This document shows positions 24,579-35,213 of a stretch of 64,000 nt of DNA, piece after piece (the first letter of the stretch is position 1; each line of letters opens with the position of its first letter). The position numbers and the translations under genes were made by a program. Source of the stretch: Ipomoea triloba. Lineage: Eukaryota; Streptophyta; Magnoliopsida; Solanales; Convolvulaceae. Under the pieces are notes generated by a model, which saw nothing but the letters and a program-made list of their open reading frames with translations, was not told the origin of the DNA and did no database searches. The stretch spans positions 16,183,149-16,247,148 of the forward strand of contig NC_044922.1 of assembly GCF_003576645.1 (NCBI RefSeq). The letters run 5' to 3'.

Positions 24579-24948
24579 AATAATAATAATAATAATAATA
24601 TGTGGTGTTGAGAACTCAAGTGGTGGATATTGACTCTTTGGTAAGCAAGATAATGTATAAAACATATACTACATTATAATTGAGTCAATAGTACTCAAAA
24701 AATAATATGTGGTGTGTTGGTGGTGGTGTGGTAGTAGTGTGGTAGTGGGGTGGTGGTGGTGGTGAGAGTGGAAACACATAATTTGAAAAATATTTTCCAC
24801 CAAAAAACTAGGAAGACATACATTTTCTGTCAAATTGATATTTTTTTTCTTAACAACTCCTTTGACTTTATTTTCCTTAATACCCAAATACGGGAAAAAT
24901 ATGAAAAATGATATTTGGAAGTCATTTTTTCGAGTTTTCAAACGGACC
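24328..24948. mobile_element. MITE with internal CAA/CCA/AAT triplet repeats
   Basis: The left end GGGTTCGTTTTGAAACCTG pairs with the right end CGAGTTTTCAAACGGACC. Between lie (CAA)n, (CCA)n and (AAT)n tracts at 24508-24602 and GTGGTGGT-rich DNA at 24706-24765. There is no coding capacity; a His-rich open frame on the minus strand only reflects the triplet repeat. Confidence 0.6.
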
Positions 24949-26414
24949 ATAAAATAAATATTAAGTAAGAATATAATAGATTAGAAAAATAATATCAATC
25001 GTCAATTACCATGTAATGTGATGAATCTCGGTTATCATTACAGCTGGGTGGTCATACACTCATAGATTCGAATCTCAATGGAGGCTTAATTAGATTCTTT
25101 GGGTTGAAAATATTTGAAATTGTATAAAACCGATACTACCTGATAAAGAAGAGGTAAACTGGTGTAAGTTATCTATGACCAATTCAAATTAAGAAAGCTA
25201 ATAAGTCATGAGTTCAAACATACTAATCAAATAAATCCTTAAACTAATTGTGGAAATCAGGAAATGAAATTGATGAACTATTCAACTGAAAAAGAATCGT
25301 TAAATAAGTCCAATTCAATTGGCTTCTTTTAACCTATAAATAACGATTATTGTTACATTGGATGCTGACATATATACGTTTTTCTTCTAATGGTGATATG
25401 GACGAAGACTTGTACTTCCATTTTGAAAGTGAAGGTTGATATGCCCCAATTTTTAAAAGTATCATTTGTAAATTCAAGTTAAAATTGTGTTTTCTTTTGA
25501 AATTGGTTTAAAAGATTATTTGTCACTTCATTAGATAAAGACGACAATAAATAAACACAATATCGCTACTATTTTCATCAAATCAAACTGGAAAAAGGAA
25601 AAAGAGAGGGTTCAAAAGTATGAATGAAGAGTTTTATCTACATTATAGGATTCTATAGTGTAACGATGAAGTTTGAAGGACGAAGTCAACAATAACGCAA
25701 CTTGAACATTGATTTGAAAGATGGTGATGGAGCTTGACGGAAGAGGTCTTATTTCGAGTGTCTATTTGAAGTTTAATTTATTTTAGAAGAGTGGAATGCT
25801 TATTTGATCTTCATTTCAAACTAAAAATAGTAATTTTGCACATTTTTCAAAGAAGGCAAAAATAGACAATGACTGGGATGGAGGTACAAAACAAAAATTA
25901 TACTCCCAACTTTTATTCTCATTTGTGTTCAAATTTGATTGAAGAAAGAAAGAAAAAAAGAATAGATAAGCATCATGACCCTACTAAATTAAGCAATCAA
26001 GACATGTCATGTCATATGAGAGAAAGTAGAAAATGAGAGTAGGATTTGAGAGTTCATGTAGAATTACTTGGTACAAAATTTTGAAGATATAGCCCCAAGA
26101 ATAGGTAGTGATAGGGAATATACTCCGAGTATACGGCTCCACGAAGACTATATGTATTCCTAACGTATTATACCGCGTACTATACGTTATTAGCATATAA
26201 AAGGGACCATAACCCTTGATTTAAGGGACTTTGGGACTTTGGGACTTTTTGGCCTCCCTGGACTCTCTCTCTACAACACCAAATATGCTCTCCCTCCTCT
26301 CTACATTTTAGTGAAGAACAATGAATAAAGGATGGAATTTGGGGGCTAAATTCTTTGTTTGATCTACCTCTACATACATCATTATACACACAAAGTATAT
26401 AGGGATTTATTCCT
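24949..26414. other. Intergenic DNA
   Basis: No gene is supported. A SINE-like B box (GATTCGAATCTC) is near 25063. The remainder shows no clear structure. Confidence 0.5.
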
Positions 26415-26634
26415 TATCAGGTAGTCAAGTGTATTGAACATTATTCTTATACAAAAAAAGCTCACGAGTTTAATTCTTGTTAGCACTATTTCGGTAGGCC
26501 ATCACATAGTGCCTTATTAATGTGGTTTATTTTTTCTGTGTGGTTTGTAGCTTATTACACATGAGCGAAGTTTACGCAATGCACACCCTCAAATAATGAT
26601 TGCGATTTTTTATTGTCACCCAAAAAAAAAAAAA
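26415..26634 (+). mobile_element. SINE-like element (family B) with A tail
   Basis: Contains CTCACGAGTTTAATTCTTG, TATTACACATGAGCG, TTTACGCAATGCACACC and a TTGTCACCC motif followed by A13. The Pack-MULE at 26635 begins inside this A tail, and A bases continue on its other side. Confidence 0.65.
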
Positions 26635-28216
26635 GAGTTAATACCCAAAATAGTATTCGACTATAGTGATTTTTTTCAATTTCGTCCTAAACGACTTTGG
26701 TGACCAAACTTAGTCCCAGACTTTTGTATTTTTGCTCAAAATAGTCCCCCGTTTGTTAATCCGTCAAGTTGGTGTTAAATACAGGGTCAATTATGTAATT
26801 TCAATACTTACCTTCTTTTTACTCCACCATTGAGAGCAGCTGAAGCAATCAATGAACCAATGATAGAAGGAGAGGTGATTACAGTCAGAAATTAGAAGCC
26901 AGTATTGAAGTTATAGAATTCGCAAGTGGAGTAAAAAGAAGCTTACCAAATCATCTCACCACCATTATCACAGATTGCACACACAGATTCAAACTGGTCA
27001 TCTTCATCGTCACCAGAGCCATCTTCAAAAGTTTCATCACCTAGACCATCAACTATAAAGTAGAAACCCTGAAAGGGTTTCATCATTTACATGCCAAAAG
27101 ACAGTCAGCATGCTAATAGAAGTTGATAGCCTATTTTTTACTTACCCTACATCATATCTACTCTTGAATTTTTACACTGCAGGAGTGTTGTGTGATGAGT
27201 TTTTCATATGTAATCCTAACCTCATCAAGAATTATCCTCTTTAATTTTTAGGCCTCTCTTTAAGGAGTGTAAGTAATACCTGAAGAACAAAGCATGAATT
27301 ATTCTATAGTCAAAGATTATCATTAAATAAATATTTTGCACACTCCCACAGAAACATAAATACAGATGCTTTAGTTTCCAAAGGAATATTTCAGAAGGAA
27401 AATAAAATTTTTTTAAAAAAATCATTAGCAGATTGACATATTCTCTGAAGCATATCAACAAATCATAAGAAGGATCACAAGCCTTGGATTTAGCCAATAT
27501 AGCATCATGTTTTACAACTTCGGCTATAAGGTCCATATGATCCACTAGATCATTCTCTGAAGGCCTTGGCTCAAACTACAAACAGAGGAATAACATTTAA
27601 ATTAAAAACCAAAAGGCAAATATAAAAGATAGAGATGGTATTGTAAGGGATCATAATATGAACATGATCAAAAACTTTGTGCATCTAATCCCAAAAGGCT
27701 TTAACAGAAGAGTCAGGAGTCTTCCTAAAGAAATGCAAGCAATGCAGACTAACCAATTGTATCCATCCTCAAATGCCTTTCTAGGTTTCAGAAGCAAAAT
27801 CCAGCTATTCTGTTTATGTAGCACCCAAATGTCTGGTTTTATGCTTGATATATAAATCAAATTTCCAAGCAGTAACTTTCTCATAAACCTTCAAATTGTC
27901 ATTATCAGCATCCCCACGTAAATTACGTGTTTCTTCTTCCCGTTCAAACGCTCACCCACTTCTACTGAACTAATAAACCAGAGAATGAAACAAGTTCATC
28001 GTTATCGTCCACAAAGTAATCGCAAGTGAAGTAAAAAGAAGCCAGTATTGAAATTACAGAATTAACCCTCTATTTAACACCAACTTGACGGATTAACAAA
28101 CGGAGGACTATAGTGAGCAAAAACACAAAAGTCCGGGACAAAGTTAGGCCACCAAAGTTGTTTAGGACGGAATTGAGAAAAATCACTATAGTCGAGTACT
28201 ATTTGGGTATTAACTC
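26635..28216. mobile_element. Pack-MULE (Mutator-like element carrying gene fragments)
   Basis: Terminal inverted repeats of about 190 bp begin GAGTTAATACCCAAAATAGT and end with the reverse complement. Runs of A flank both sides, compatible with a 9-bp A-only target duplication. The same GAGTTAATAC terminus is seen at 48081-48920, where a non-trivial 9-bp duplication is perfect. The interior (26947-27950) holds exon-like pieces of an EDM2-like gene with retained splice sites, on the minus strand. No transposase is present, so it is non-autonomous. Confidence 0.85.
26947..27950 (-). pseudogene. Captured EDM2-like gene fragments (PHD-finger protein)
   Basis: Three pieces on the minus strand in the order of the parent gene. 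About 27950-27660: KVYEKVTAWKFDL, then after a frame break KPDIWVLHKQNSW and LLKPRKAFED. 27575 to about 27430: RPSENDLVDHMDLIAEVVKH, preceded by an intact TTTGTAG acceptor. 27068-26947: FIVDG, an acidic stretch and the start of a PHD finger (VCAICDNGGE), ending at a GTAAGC donor. These match my knowledge of EDM2 (ENHANCED DOWNY MILDEW 2), a chromatin protein that controls intronic heterochromatin and an immune receptor gene. The capture kept introns, so it came from genomic DNA. The rest of the gene is absent and the frame is broken; a protein product is unlikely. Confidence 0.8.
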
Positions 28217-28864
28217 AAAAAAAAAATACAATATATGATTATAATTGGAAATATGGCAGGTTTAGTCTATTAATTATACCTAAATTGTAGATTCAGTCCA
28301 TGAATTATTATTGTATACAATTTTGTCCTCTTTTTTTTTTTAATACACAAATTTTGTCCTTTAATTATGTTGAAAGTGGTAGTTTTCATCCATTACTTGT
28401 AAATTTTGTTATTCACTAATAATTTCTTTTGAATTCTAACTTATTGAATGATATATTAGTCATTTCGTAAAATTTTCTTAAATTCCCTCCATGAAATTTT
28501 CATATATAAACCACCATATCCTTTTCATACTAAAAAACTAAACCACTTTTTTAAAAAAAAAAAAAAAAAAAACCACTACGAATTCATATTTCATTTGCAG
28601 CATTTATTCTCAATTATTTTAGCACATTCAAGACTACCGCCTAGTTTCAATTTGATGATTTAGTCATTTATTTAAACCTATATGCAAATTCCAATGTTTC
28701 ATACTACATAATTATATTATGTATGCTTTCTTTTTCATTATTTATTTTATCTAATCTAAAGACTAATAAAGATAATTATTTCATACACCTAACTTCTACT
28801 AACATGATAGGGTGAAATAAGGATGACATCTCCAACGAAATACAATAATACACACAAGATAAAA
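28217..28864. other. AT-rich intergenic DNA
   Basis: No gene is supported. Phrases such as TTTAGTCTATTAATTATACC and ATTCAGTCCATGAATTATT suggest a decayed MITE. Confidence 0.4.
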
Positions 28865-29083
28865 ACTTGTGTAAGACTGTCTCACGGATCCTTATCCGTG
28901 AGACAAGTCAAGTCAAGATCAAATATAATACATATACTATAAAATGTAATACTTATGAAGACAAATGTAAAACTTTCACATTTTGATTATGACAAAAACT
29001 TGTGTGAGTCTGTCTTTGATTAATGAGGTCAAAGATCCTGCCCATTTCACAGATTGAGACCTGTAAGACGGTCTCACACAAGT
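28865..29083. mobile_element. MITE of the GTGTGAGACC family, rearranged
   Basis: Left terminus ACTTGTGTAAGACTGTCTC and right terminus in reverse complement (GACGGTCTCACACAAGT). A second internal left-type end lies at about 28998, so the copy is rearranged or nested. Confidence 0.65.
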
Positions 29084-29410
29084 GTTACTTTTTGAATAGA
29101 AGCATTACATTTTTCTTCAAAAGTATTATATTTCCCCTATCATTATCCCTGCAAATCTCTCTCACTCTAAAAAATGTGTCTCACTTCCACATCATCCAAT
29201 TTGCAATTCATTTACTATTCACACTACATCCTTGCAATCTAATCAACTCTCAAAAGTGGGTCCCAATTTCACATCACTTTAAATAAAATAAATAAACAAT
29301 AAAAGAAAACAAAAGAAATAAACAAAAAAAAATTAAAATTAACTGCCGCAGCTTTTTGTACGGATTGCAAATTTGCAATCCAAGTCATAAATTTAAAAAA
29401 ATAAGCAAAA

Positions 29411-29745
29411 ACTTGTGTGAGACCGTCTCACCGAGAGATTGATATGGTCAAGATGCAAATGTAATACTTATATACACAAATGTCATACTTACATGCTCAA
29501 ATGTAATACTAATCAGGAATAAAATTTTTGTTACTTATAAGGATAAATGTAATACTTTTAAGGGAAAATATTCTTGACTAGTTTTATATTTGAGCATATA
29601 AGTAACAAAAATTGTATTCTTGATTAGTATTATATTTGAGCATATAAGTATGTCATTTGCACATATAAATATGACATTTGCATGTTGCTTTGACATGACT
29701 CGACCCGTCTCACGAATAAGGATCCGTGAAACGGTCTCACACAAG
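29411..29745. mobile_element. MITE of the GTGTGAGACC family
   Basis: Begins ACTTGTGTGAGACCGTCTC and ends with the reverse complement (GGTCTCACACAAGT). The interior has GTAATACT and TTTGAGCATATAAGTA blocks shared with 16594-17023. Confidence 0.78.
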
Positions 29746-29864
29746 TGTGACCCAAAAAAATGTGTTATATATATGCCACATGGGATTGCCAATATGGGAT
29801 TGGCAGGGATGGGGTTAGTTTAAGTAATAAATACTCCATACTTGCTAACATTACTTGCAAGGAT

Positions 29865-29987
29865 GATGTGAGTGGGTTCGAGCGTCAGTGGAGGCAACTG
29901 TTGACTCGTTGTGCTTCAGTAGGTTGATAAAGTAGCTATGAACAGATACTACATTGTAAAAGAGTCAGTAGTACTAAAAAAAAAAAA
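29865..29987 (+). mobile_element. 5'-truncated SINE family A
   Basis: Perfect 17-bp target duplications ACATTACTTGCAAGGAT lie at 29848-29864 and 29988-30004. The body starts at the B-box region (GTGGGTTCGAGC), contains TTGTGCTTCAGTAGGTTGA, and ends with an A13 tail. Confidence 0.88.
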
Positions 29988-30004
29988 ACATTACTTGCAA
30001 GGAT

Positions 30005-30192
30005 AAAATAATGTAATGTTTTGATAAAAAAAATATAATACTTTTAAATCAAAATGTAAAAACATTACATTTTTCCTTGTAGCAAACACTTTATTCCTAA
30101 TTAGTATTACATTTTTAGATAAATATTACATTTTAATGTTGATCTGACCTGATCGTCTCACATATAATGACCCGTGAGACGGTCTCACACAA
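30005..30192. mobile_element. MITE fragment of the GTGTGAGACC family
   Basis: The right terminus CCGTGAGACGGTCTCACACAA is present (core GAGACGGTCTCACAC), preceded by GTAATAC/GTATTAC-type sequence. The left end is missing, cut next to the SINE target duplication. Confidence 0.55.
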
Positions 30193-31450
30193 ATATTATT
30201 TAGATTAATAGTAATTCAGTATATTCACCTTTTATATAAACATCTACATCCAACCAATTAGCCTATTAAATCACTAGATTGCATGCATTACCCATTAAGG
30301 TATAAACACAACCTGTACCGGAAGGCTTCATCGCTTTGCTGTCTACATTATTATTGTGAATCATTACTTCGCCGGAGAAAGCACCTATTATTGTTATGTG
30401 GGAACTGGGAAGAGCCTAAATGAACACGTGAAGAATTTATGGCTTATTATTATTATTATTTTGGGTATGGTTGACAGCTAAATTATTCCGCCAAACGGAC
30501 GGCCAGATCCACTTTCCTCGCCATTATATTACATAGAAACCACATCAAGCGAAACTAAACCACAGCTAGATATGCTATGCGGTCTCCTAAAGTTTGTCAA
30601 ATATAATTAGAGAGAACAATTTACTTTATAACTATAATATTTGAGTTAGTCAAACAATTGACTTGATAATTATAATATTTTAATTTTATTATTTTTTTTA
30701 GAATAACTTAGCCTAGTTGATTTCCTTATGGTTTATTGTCGACTAGAATCGTACACCTTCAAATAGACAGGTAGTGGCTGAGAAAGAATATAAAATGCAA
30801 AGATATGGGCAAATCAAAGAATATAGAAGAATAACAATTCAAATACTTGTCTCGCAGGACTAGCTTTAAGTGATAAGTTCGACCACACCAATAATATCTT
30901 GGAATTAAGGCTAGAGTTTTGGTCGTTGGGTTCTTCAAGTTGACAGAAGTGTGTGGATGAATATTTTGTGCGCGAAATTAAAGACAGGAACTTATTAGGA
31001 GGTTGCTTGAACGGCGAGTTGGGCTAAAAATAATTCAAATACTCATAGTGTGTGATGTCCCTTTATGCATAATAATTCCATGACAATAGAGAGCGGCACA
31101 TTTGTTGTCTTGTCATGCCCAGCGAAACAGTGATGATATGAGCCTATGAGGCATAAATGATTTTGGCGGTATGGGTAATGGGGCTGAAATGATACTTGGC
31201 GAGTAAAAGTGGAGTTGGTGGCAAAAAATAAAAGATTGGACACATGTAAAGATAAATGTAAATAGTTAGCAGTAAATGTTATTTTGTTTGATTATTATTA
31301 GTCATTTAACTTAATTAAATAATCAGTATGAGTGTTTGATTAATTAATTTTTTTTAAAATAATTTTTTGTTTTAAAACGCTAAAATTCACAAAGTTGTTC
31401 AAAATACTTTTTGAGAAAATAAATTATACTCTTAGAGATCATTTTGCATG
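30193..31450. other. Intergenic DNA
   Basis: No gene is supported. A possible A-box-like stretch is near 30855-30890. Nothing with clear ends. Confidence 0.45.
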
Positions 31451-31483
31451 TAATCAACTATCAGTGACAAATTATGCCGTTGA

Positions 31484-32046
31484 CCTGGTCCAATACGACG
31501 CCGTTTCACTATTTTATTTTTTAAAAAAAAATTACTAAACATATAGTGCTGAAATGTGTGAATGTGGAGGTTCCAAATTGTGAATATGCAGTATAGAATT
31601 TGTGAATGTAGAGTTATGAATGTGTGAATCTGTAATAGAGTTAACAGAGTTCTAACAACCCTGAAATGTGTGAATGTGGATGTTTCAAATTGTGAATATG
31701 GAGTATAGAATTTGTGAATGTAGAGTTATGAATGTGTGAATCTGTAGTAGAGTTAACAGAGTTCTAGCAACTTGTAGCCCTGTAATATGTGAATGTGGAG
31801 TTCCCAAGTTGTGAACATGGAGTATAGGACTTGTGAATATAGAGTTTCGAATGTGTGAATGCATAACAGTGGTATTATAGTTACTAAACATATAGCCTGT
31901 AATGTGTGAATGTGGAGATTTCAAATTGTGAATATGGAGTATAGGGTCTGTGAATGTAGAGTTTGTGTTCTATTACGATGAGGAGCCGTTAACGCCATTA
32001 ATTTTTTTTTTTTAAATTGTGAAACGACATCGTATTGGACCCAGGT
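31484..32046. mobile_element. Terminal-inverted-repeat element with internal 117-bp tandem repeat
   Basis: Ends pair as ACCTGGTCCAATACGACG against CGTATTGGACCCAGGT with GTTTCAC/GTGAAAC following. The interior (31553-31970) has four tandem units of about 117 bp, each with TGTGTGAATGTGGA, AATTGTGAATATG and GAGTATAG motifs. No real coding sequence. It appears nested in an older TGTTTGAC-type repeat whose right half runs to about 32205. Confidence 0.75.
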
Positions 32047-32205
32047 ACACCTTGTAAGGTGGACCTGGGCCCACGGCAAAACAACTGGTTATCAGCTGAC
32101 AACTAATTTACCAAACATCTTTCTACAACTAGCTAATGCTATCAGCTAGTCAAACTCGCTAACCTAATTCACTAATAGCTATTTGTCAAACACTCCCAAA
32201 GAATA

Positions 32206-33613
32206 AAGTGTCAAATAGACCATAAAATTTAACATATTATAGTTTACCTAAAAGAAACCTACAAAATAATGCTAATGCACACATTTTCAATGTTAAATGG
32301 TTTAGTTACACAATTTTTTGTTCGATGGTATAATTGCATGAACTATAAAAGTATGTTGATCTATTTGACGCTTTTTTATTTTATTTTATTTTGTATTTGT
32401 TACCCACGTGACATAATTTTATTTATTCAATTAAAAAAAGTAAATCATTGTTTCTATTTTTTAAAAAATAAAATTAACATATGTGGTGAAAGGTTTACTC
32501 ATTTGGAGTCCACTTAACATTTTCCATATCATTAGTGACTATTTAATTACATTGAGCATGTCTTTATAAACCGAAATAGAGGTGTTACTTACGTAGATCT
32601 CATAACTGACAGAAATTTTAATAAAGTCCTTTAAATCGATAAAATAGTGCAAATAGGTCATACTATTACCTGTTCAAGACGGTACTACTAATATGACACT
32701 TACTAGGTTAATACATGATATCATAATGAATAAGTAATATTAGAACCACATGTTTTGCCCAAGCAACACCGCATTGACCGTAACTTATTGAATAAGTAAT
32801 ATTATGACTTAATTGCACAATTTTACAAATTTAGGTGGACTTCATTGCAGTAAGAAATATAATTTCACTATTGGTTGGACTTAGGGATTAACTTGACACT
32901 TTTTTCTTGTTTCTTTTTTAAAAAGAAAATATAAAAATCTTTCAGTTGGGCTGTGAATGTCCGGAATAAGAGTTTGTTCATCACACCCAACTCGGCCCAA
33001 TAGATAATGAAACGATTCAGTATTCATTAGGCTTTTGTCCTATCATCTCTGCCCATATTTGTCAAAATATTTATCGGCCCAACTTGTTGGCCCAAATCGC
33101 TATAATCAATTGTTATATCGCAGACTAGTGTTCATATTGTATTTTGAATCTTAATCCAAAAATTATATGTCTGAACTTAGCACATTTTGTACATGTAATT
33201 AAAAATTTTTGTACTTGTGAATAAATTGAAGATACATAACATGATAATTACAAACACATAACATAATGACTACAGACACAAATCGTTAATTGCAGGTAGA
33301 AAATATGTTAACGTCAGACACTTAAGATGCTACTTAACATGTTATTTTCTGTAGTTAATATATTTTGTACCAACAGTTTATGTGTCTGTAATTATCATGT
33401 TATATATCTATAATTATCATGTGATGTGCCTTTAATTTATTTACACGTACAAAAACAATTAACTGCAACCTGTATGTATAGGATGTGTCAACTATAGTTA
33501 CAGAATCTAAAAATTAGGAATAAGGCTCAAATTGGACACTGAACGTAAACTGAAAGTTGAATTAGGTCATTAAATCAACAAAAAGTACAATTAGGCCACT
33601 GAATACTCCAAAC
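32206..33613. other. AT-rich intergenic DNA
   Basis: No gene is supported. Around 33150-33480 phrases such as ACATAACATGATAATTACA and their reverse forms suggest a decayed inverted repeat. Confidence 0.45.
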
Positions 33614-33946
33614 GTATGCAATTTCACCTGATAGCAGGTTACCATCCATTTCATCAGGTTACTTACTTACGTGGACGGTAAGTTGACATTTTAAAATAAT
33701 TTTTAATAATAAATATTAAAATAATTTTAAAAATTTAAAAAAAAAAAAAAAAACACACCCGCGACCACCCCCACCTTAATAATACCCTTGCCACCTTGAT
33801 AGGAAACCCGCAGATGAACCAAATTTAATTTAATTTAATCATCATCATCATCTACGGAAAGTCAACTTCTTTCACAAAATAACTTTTTGTTGTATGATTT
33901 TGGATGAAGATTTCAGTTGTTTTGTGAAAGAAGTTGATTTTCTGTA

Positions 33947-33983
<37 letters not shown>

Positions 33984-34218
33984 TAATTAATTAATTAAAT
34001 TTGAATCATAAGTATGTTTCCTATCAAGGTGACAAGGGTATTATTAAGTGGGAAGGTGGGCGCCGATGTTTTTTTTAAAATTTATTTTATTTATTTTTTA
34101 ATTTTTTTTATTTTAATAGTTTATTATTAAAAATTATTTTAAAATGTTAACTAACGTCCACATAAGTAAGTAACTTGATAAAATGGATGATAACATGCTA
34201 TCAACTAAAATTACATAC
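33614..34218. mobile_element. 600-bp fold-back element
   Basis: Almost the whole length folds on itself. GTATGCAATTTCACCTGATAG at the left (core CTGATAGCAGGTTA) pairs with TAACATGCTATCAACT at the right. AATACCCTTGCCACCTTGAT at 33780 pairs with ATCAAGGTGACAAGGGTATT at 34026. At the centre CAACTTCTTTCACAAAA pairs with TTTTGTGAAAGAAGTTG. AAT and ATC triplet repeats lie inside. No coding sequence. Confidence 0.8.
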
Positions 34219-34223
34219 ATTTA

Positions 34224-34484
34224 GGGGGTGTTTGGTTATTGACTTATAACCCAAATTTTAGCTTATATGACCAAGTTTAGTTGTTTGACCAACCAATAAG
34301 CTATTTTAAAGTGTTTGGTAAATGGCTTATTGGCCTTGGCTGATTGGACCAATAAGCTGAAAATTGAAAAGCTAATGAATGTAGCTTTTTTGTATCAGCT
34401 GGTTAGGAACAATAGGTATATTAACTATTTTATCGTGTGAAATCAATGGGATTTACTTTTAAATGGGTTGTGTGTTTGTTATTT

Positions 34485-34518
<34 letters not shown>

Positions 34519-34908
34519 GGGTGATGGGTTTGTCATTTTTAATAATAATAATAATAGAAAATAAATACGTAATAAAAATTGTTTTAGAATACTCGTATAA
34601 TTTAATAAGAGTTAAATAAACAAAAATAATTAACTTATATCCTTAAAAAAAAGTATAGATGATATCCAAATTTTATAATTATTTATTAATAAGAGTTTAT
34701 CTTTTTGTTATATTTAAAGGTTGAAATAATACAATACACTCATACCCTTAAACGTCATTTTACATTCAATTAGCTACTAGTAAACAACTAATTACCAAAC
34801 AGTTTTTTATAACCAGCTAATACAACCAGCTGGTCAAACCAGTTAACATAATCAGCCATCAACTACTAGCTAAACCAACCAGCTATCAGTCGTTTGCTAA
34901 ACACCACC
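34224..34908. mobile_element. PIF/Harbinger-like MITE
   Basis: Termini GGGGGTGTTTGGTT and the reverse of GGTGGTGTTTAGCA, flanked by TTA on both sides (34221-34223 and 34909-34911), the 3-bp duplication typical of PIF/Harbinger. It starts three bases after the fold-back element ends. (AAT)n tracts lie inside. Confidence 0.7.
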
Positions 34909-34911
34909 TTA

Positions 34912-35213
34912 GATTATTCAGTGAGATAATTATATTTTTTTTTTGTTAAATGACTAATTTGAATCTTATTTCTAAAAAATTAATTTTGAGTCAGGTCCAC
35001 AAATCACAATGCAAAGGTACGGAAACGGTTCACTGTCACTCTAATCGCCAAAAAAAAAAAAAAATAAATAAATAAAAGAAAAGAAAATGACAAAAAAAAA
35101 AAAAAGAGCAAAAAGAAGGAAGAAGCTCCGAGAAGCAGAGCTGCAATTACCACTCTCCGCTTCACTCACATTATCGTCATCTAATCTTCATGCTCGCCGC
35201 CTGTGTGGCAGCC
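34912..35213 (+). promoter_or_regulatory. Upstream region of the SOD gene
   Basis: AT- and A-rich. No clear TATA box was picked with confidence. An in-frame upstream ATG at 35190 exists (seven codons before the chosen start), but the family start MAAHT is at 35214. Confidence 0.4.

Noticed and set aside
24669..24950. Minus-strand frame with a HHHHH stretch
   Set aside because: It reflects the GGT/CCA triplet repeat in a MITE.
31685..31924. Repetitive open frame with HSHIT motifs
   Set aside because: It is the 117-bp tandem repeat read in one frame.
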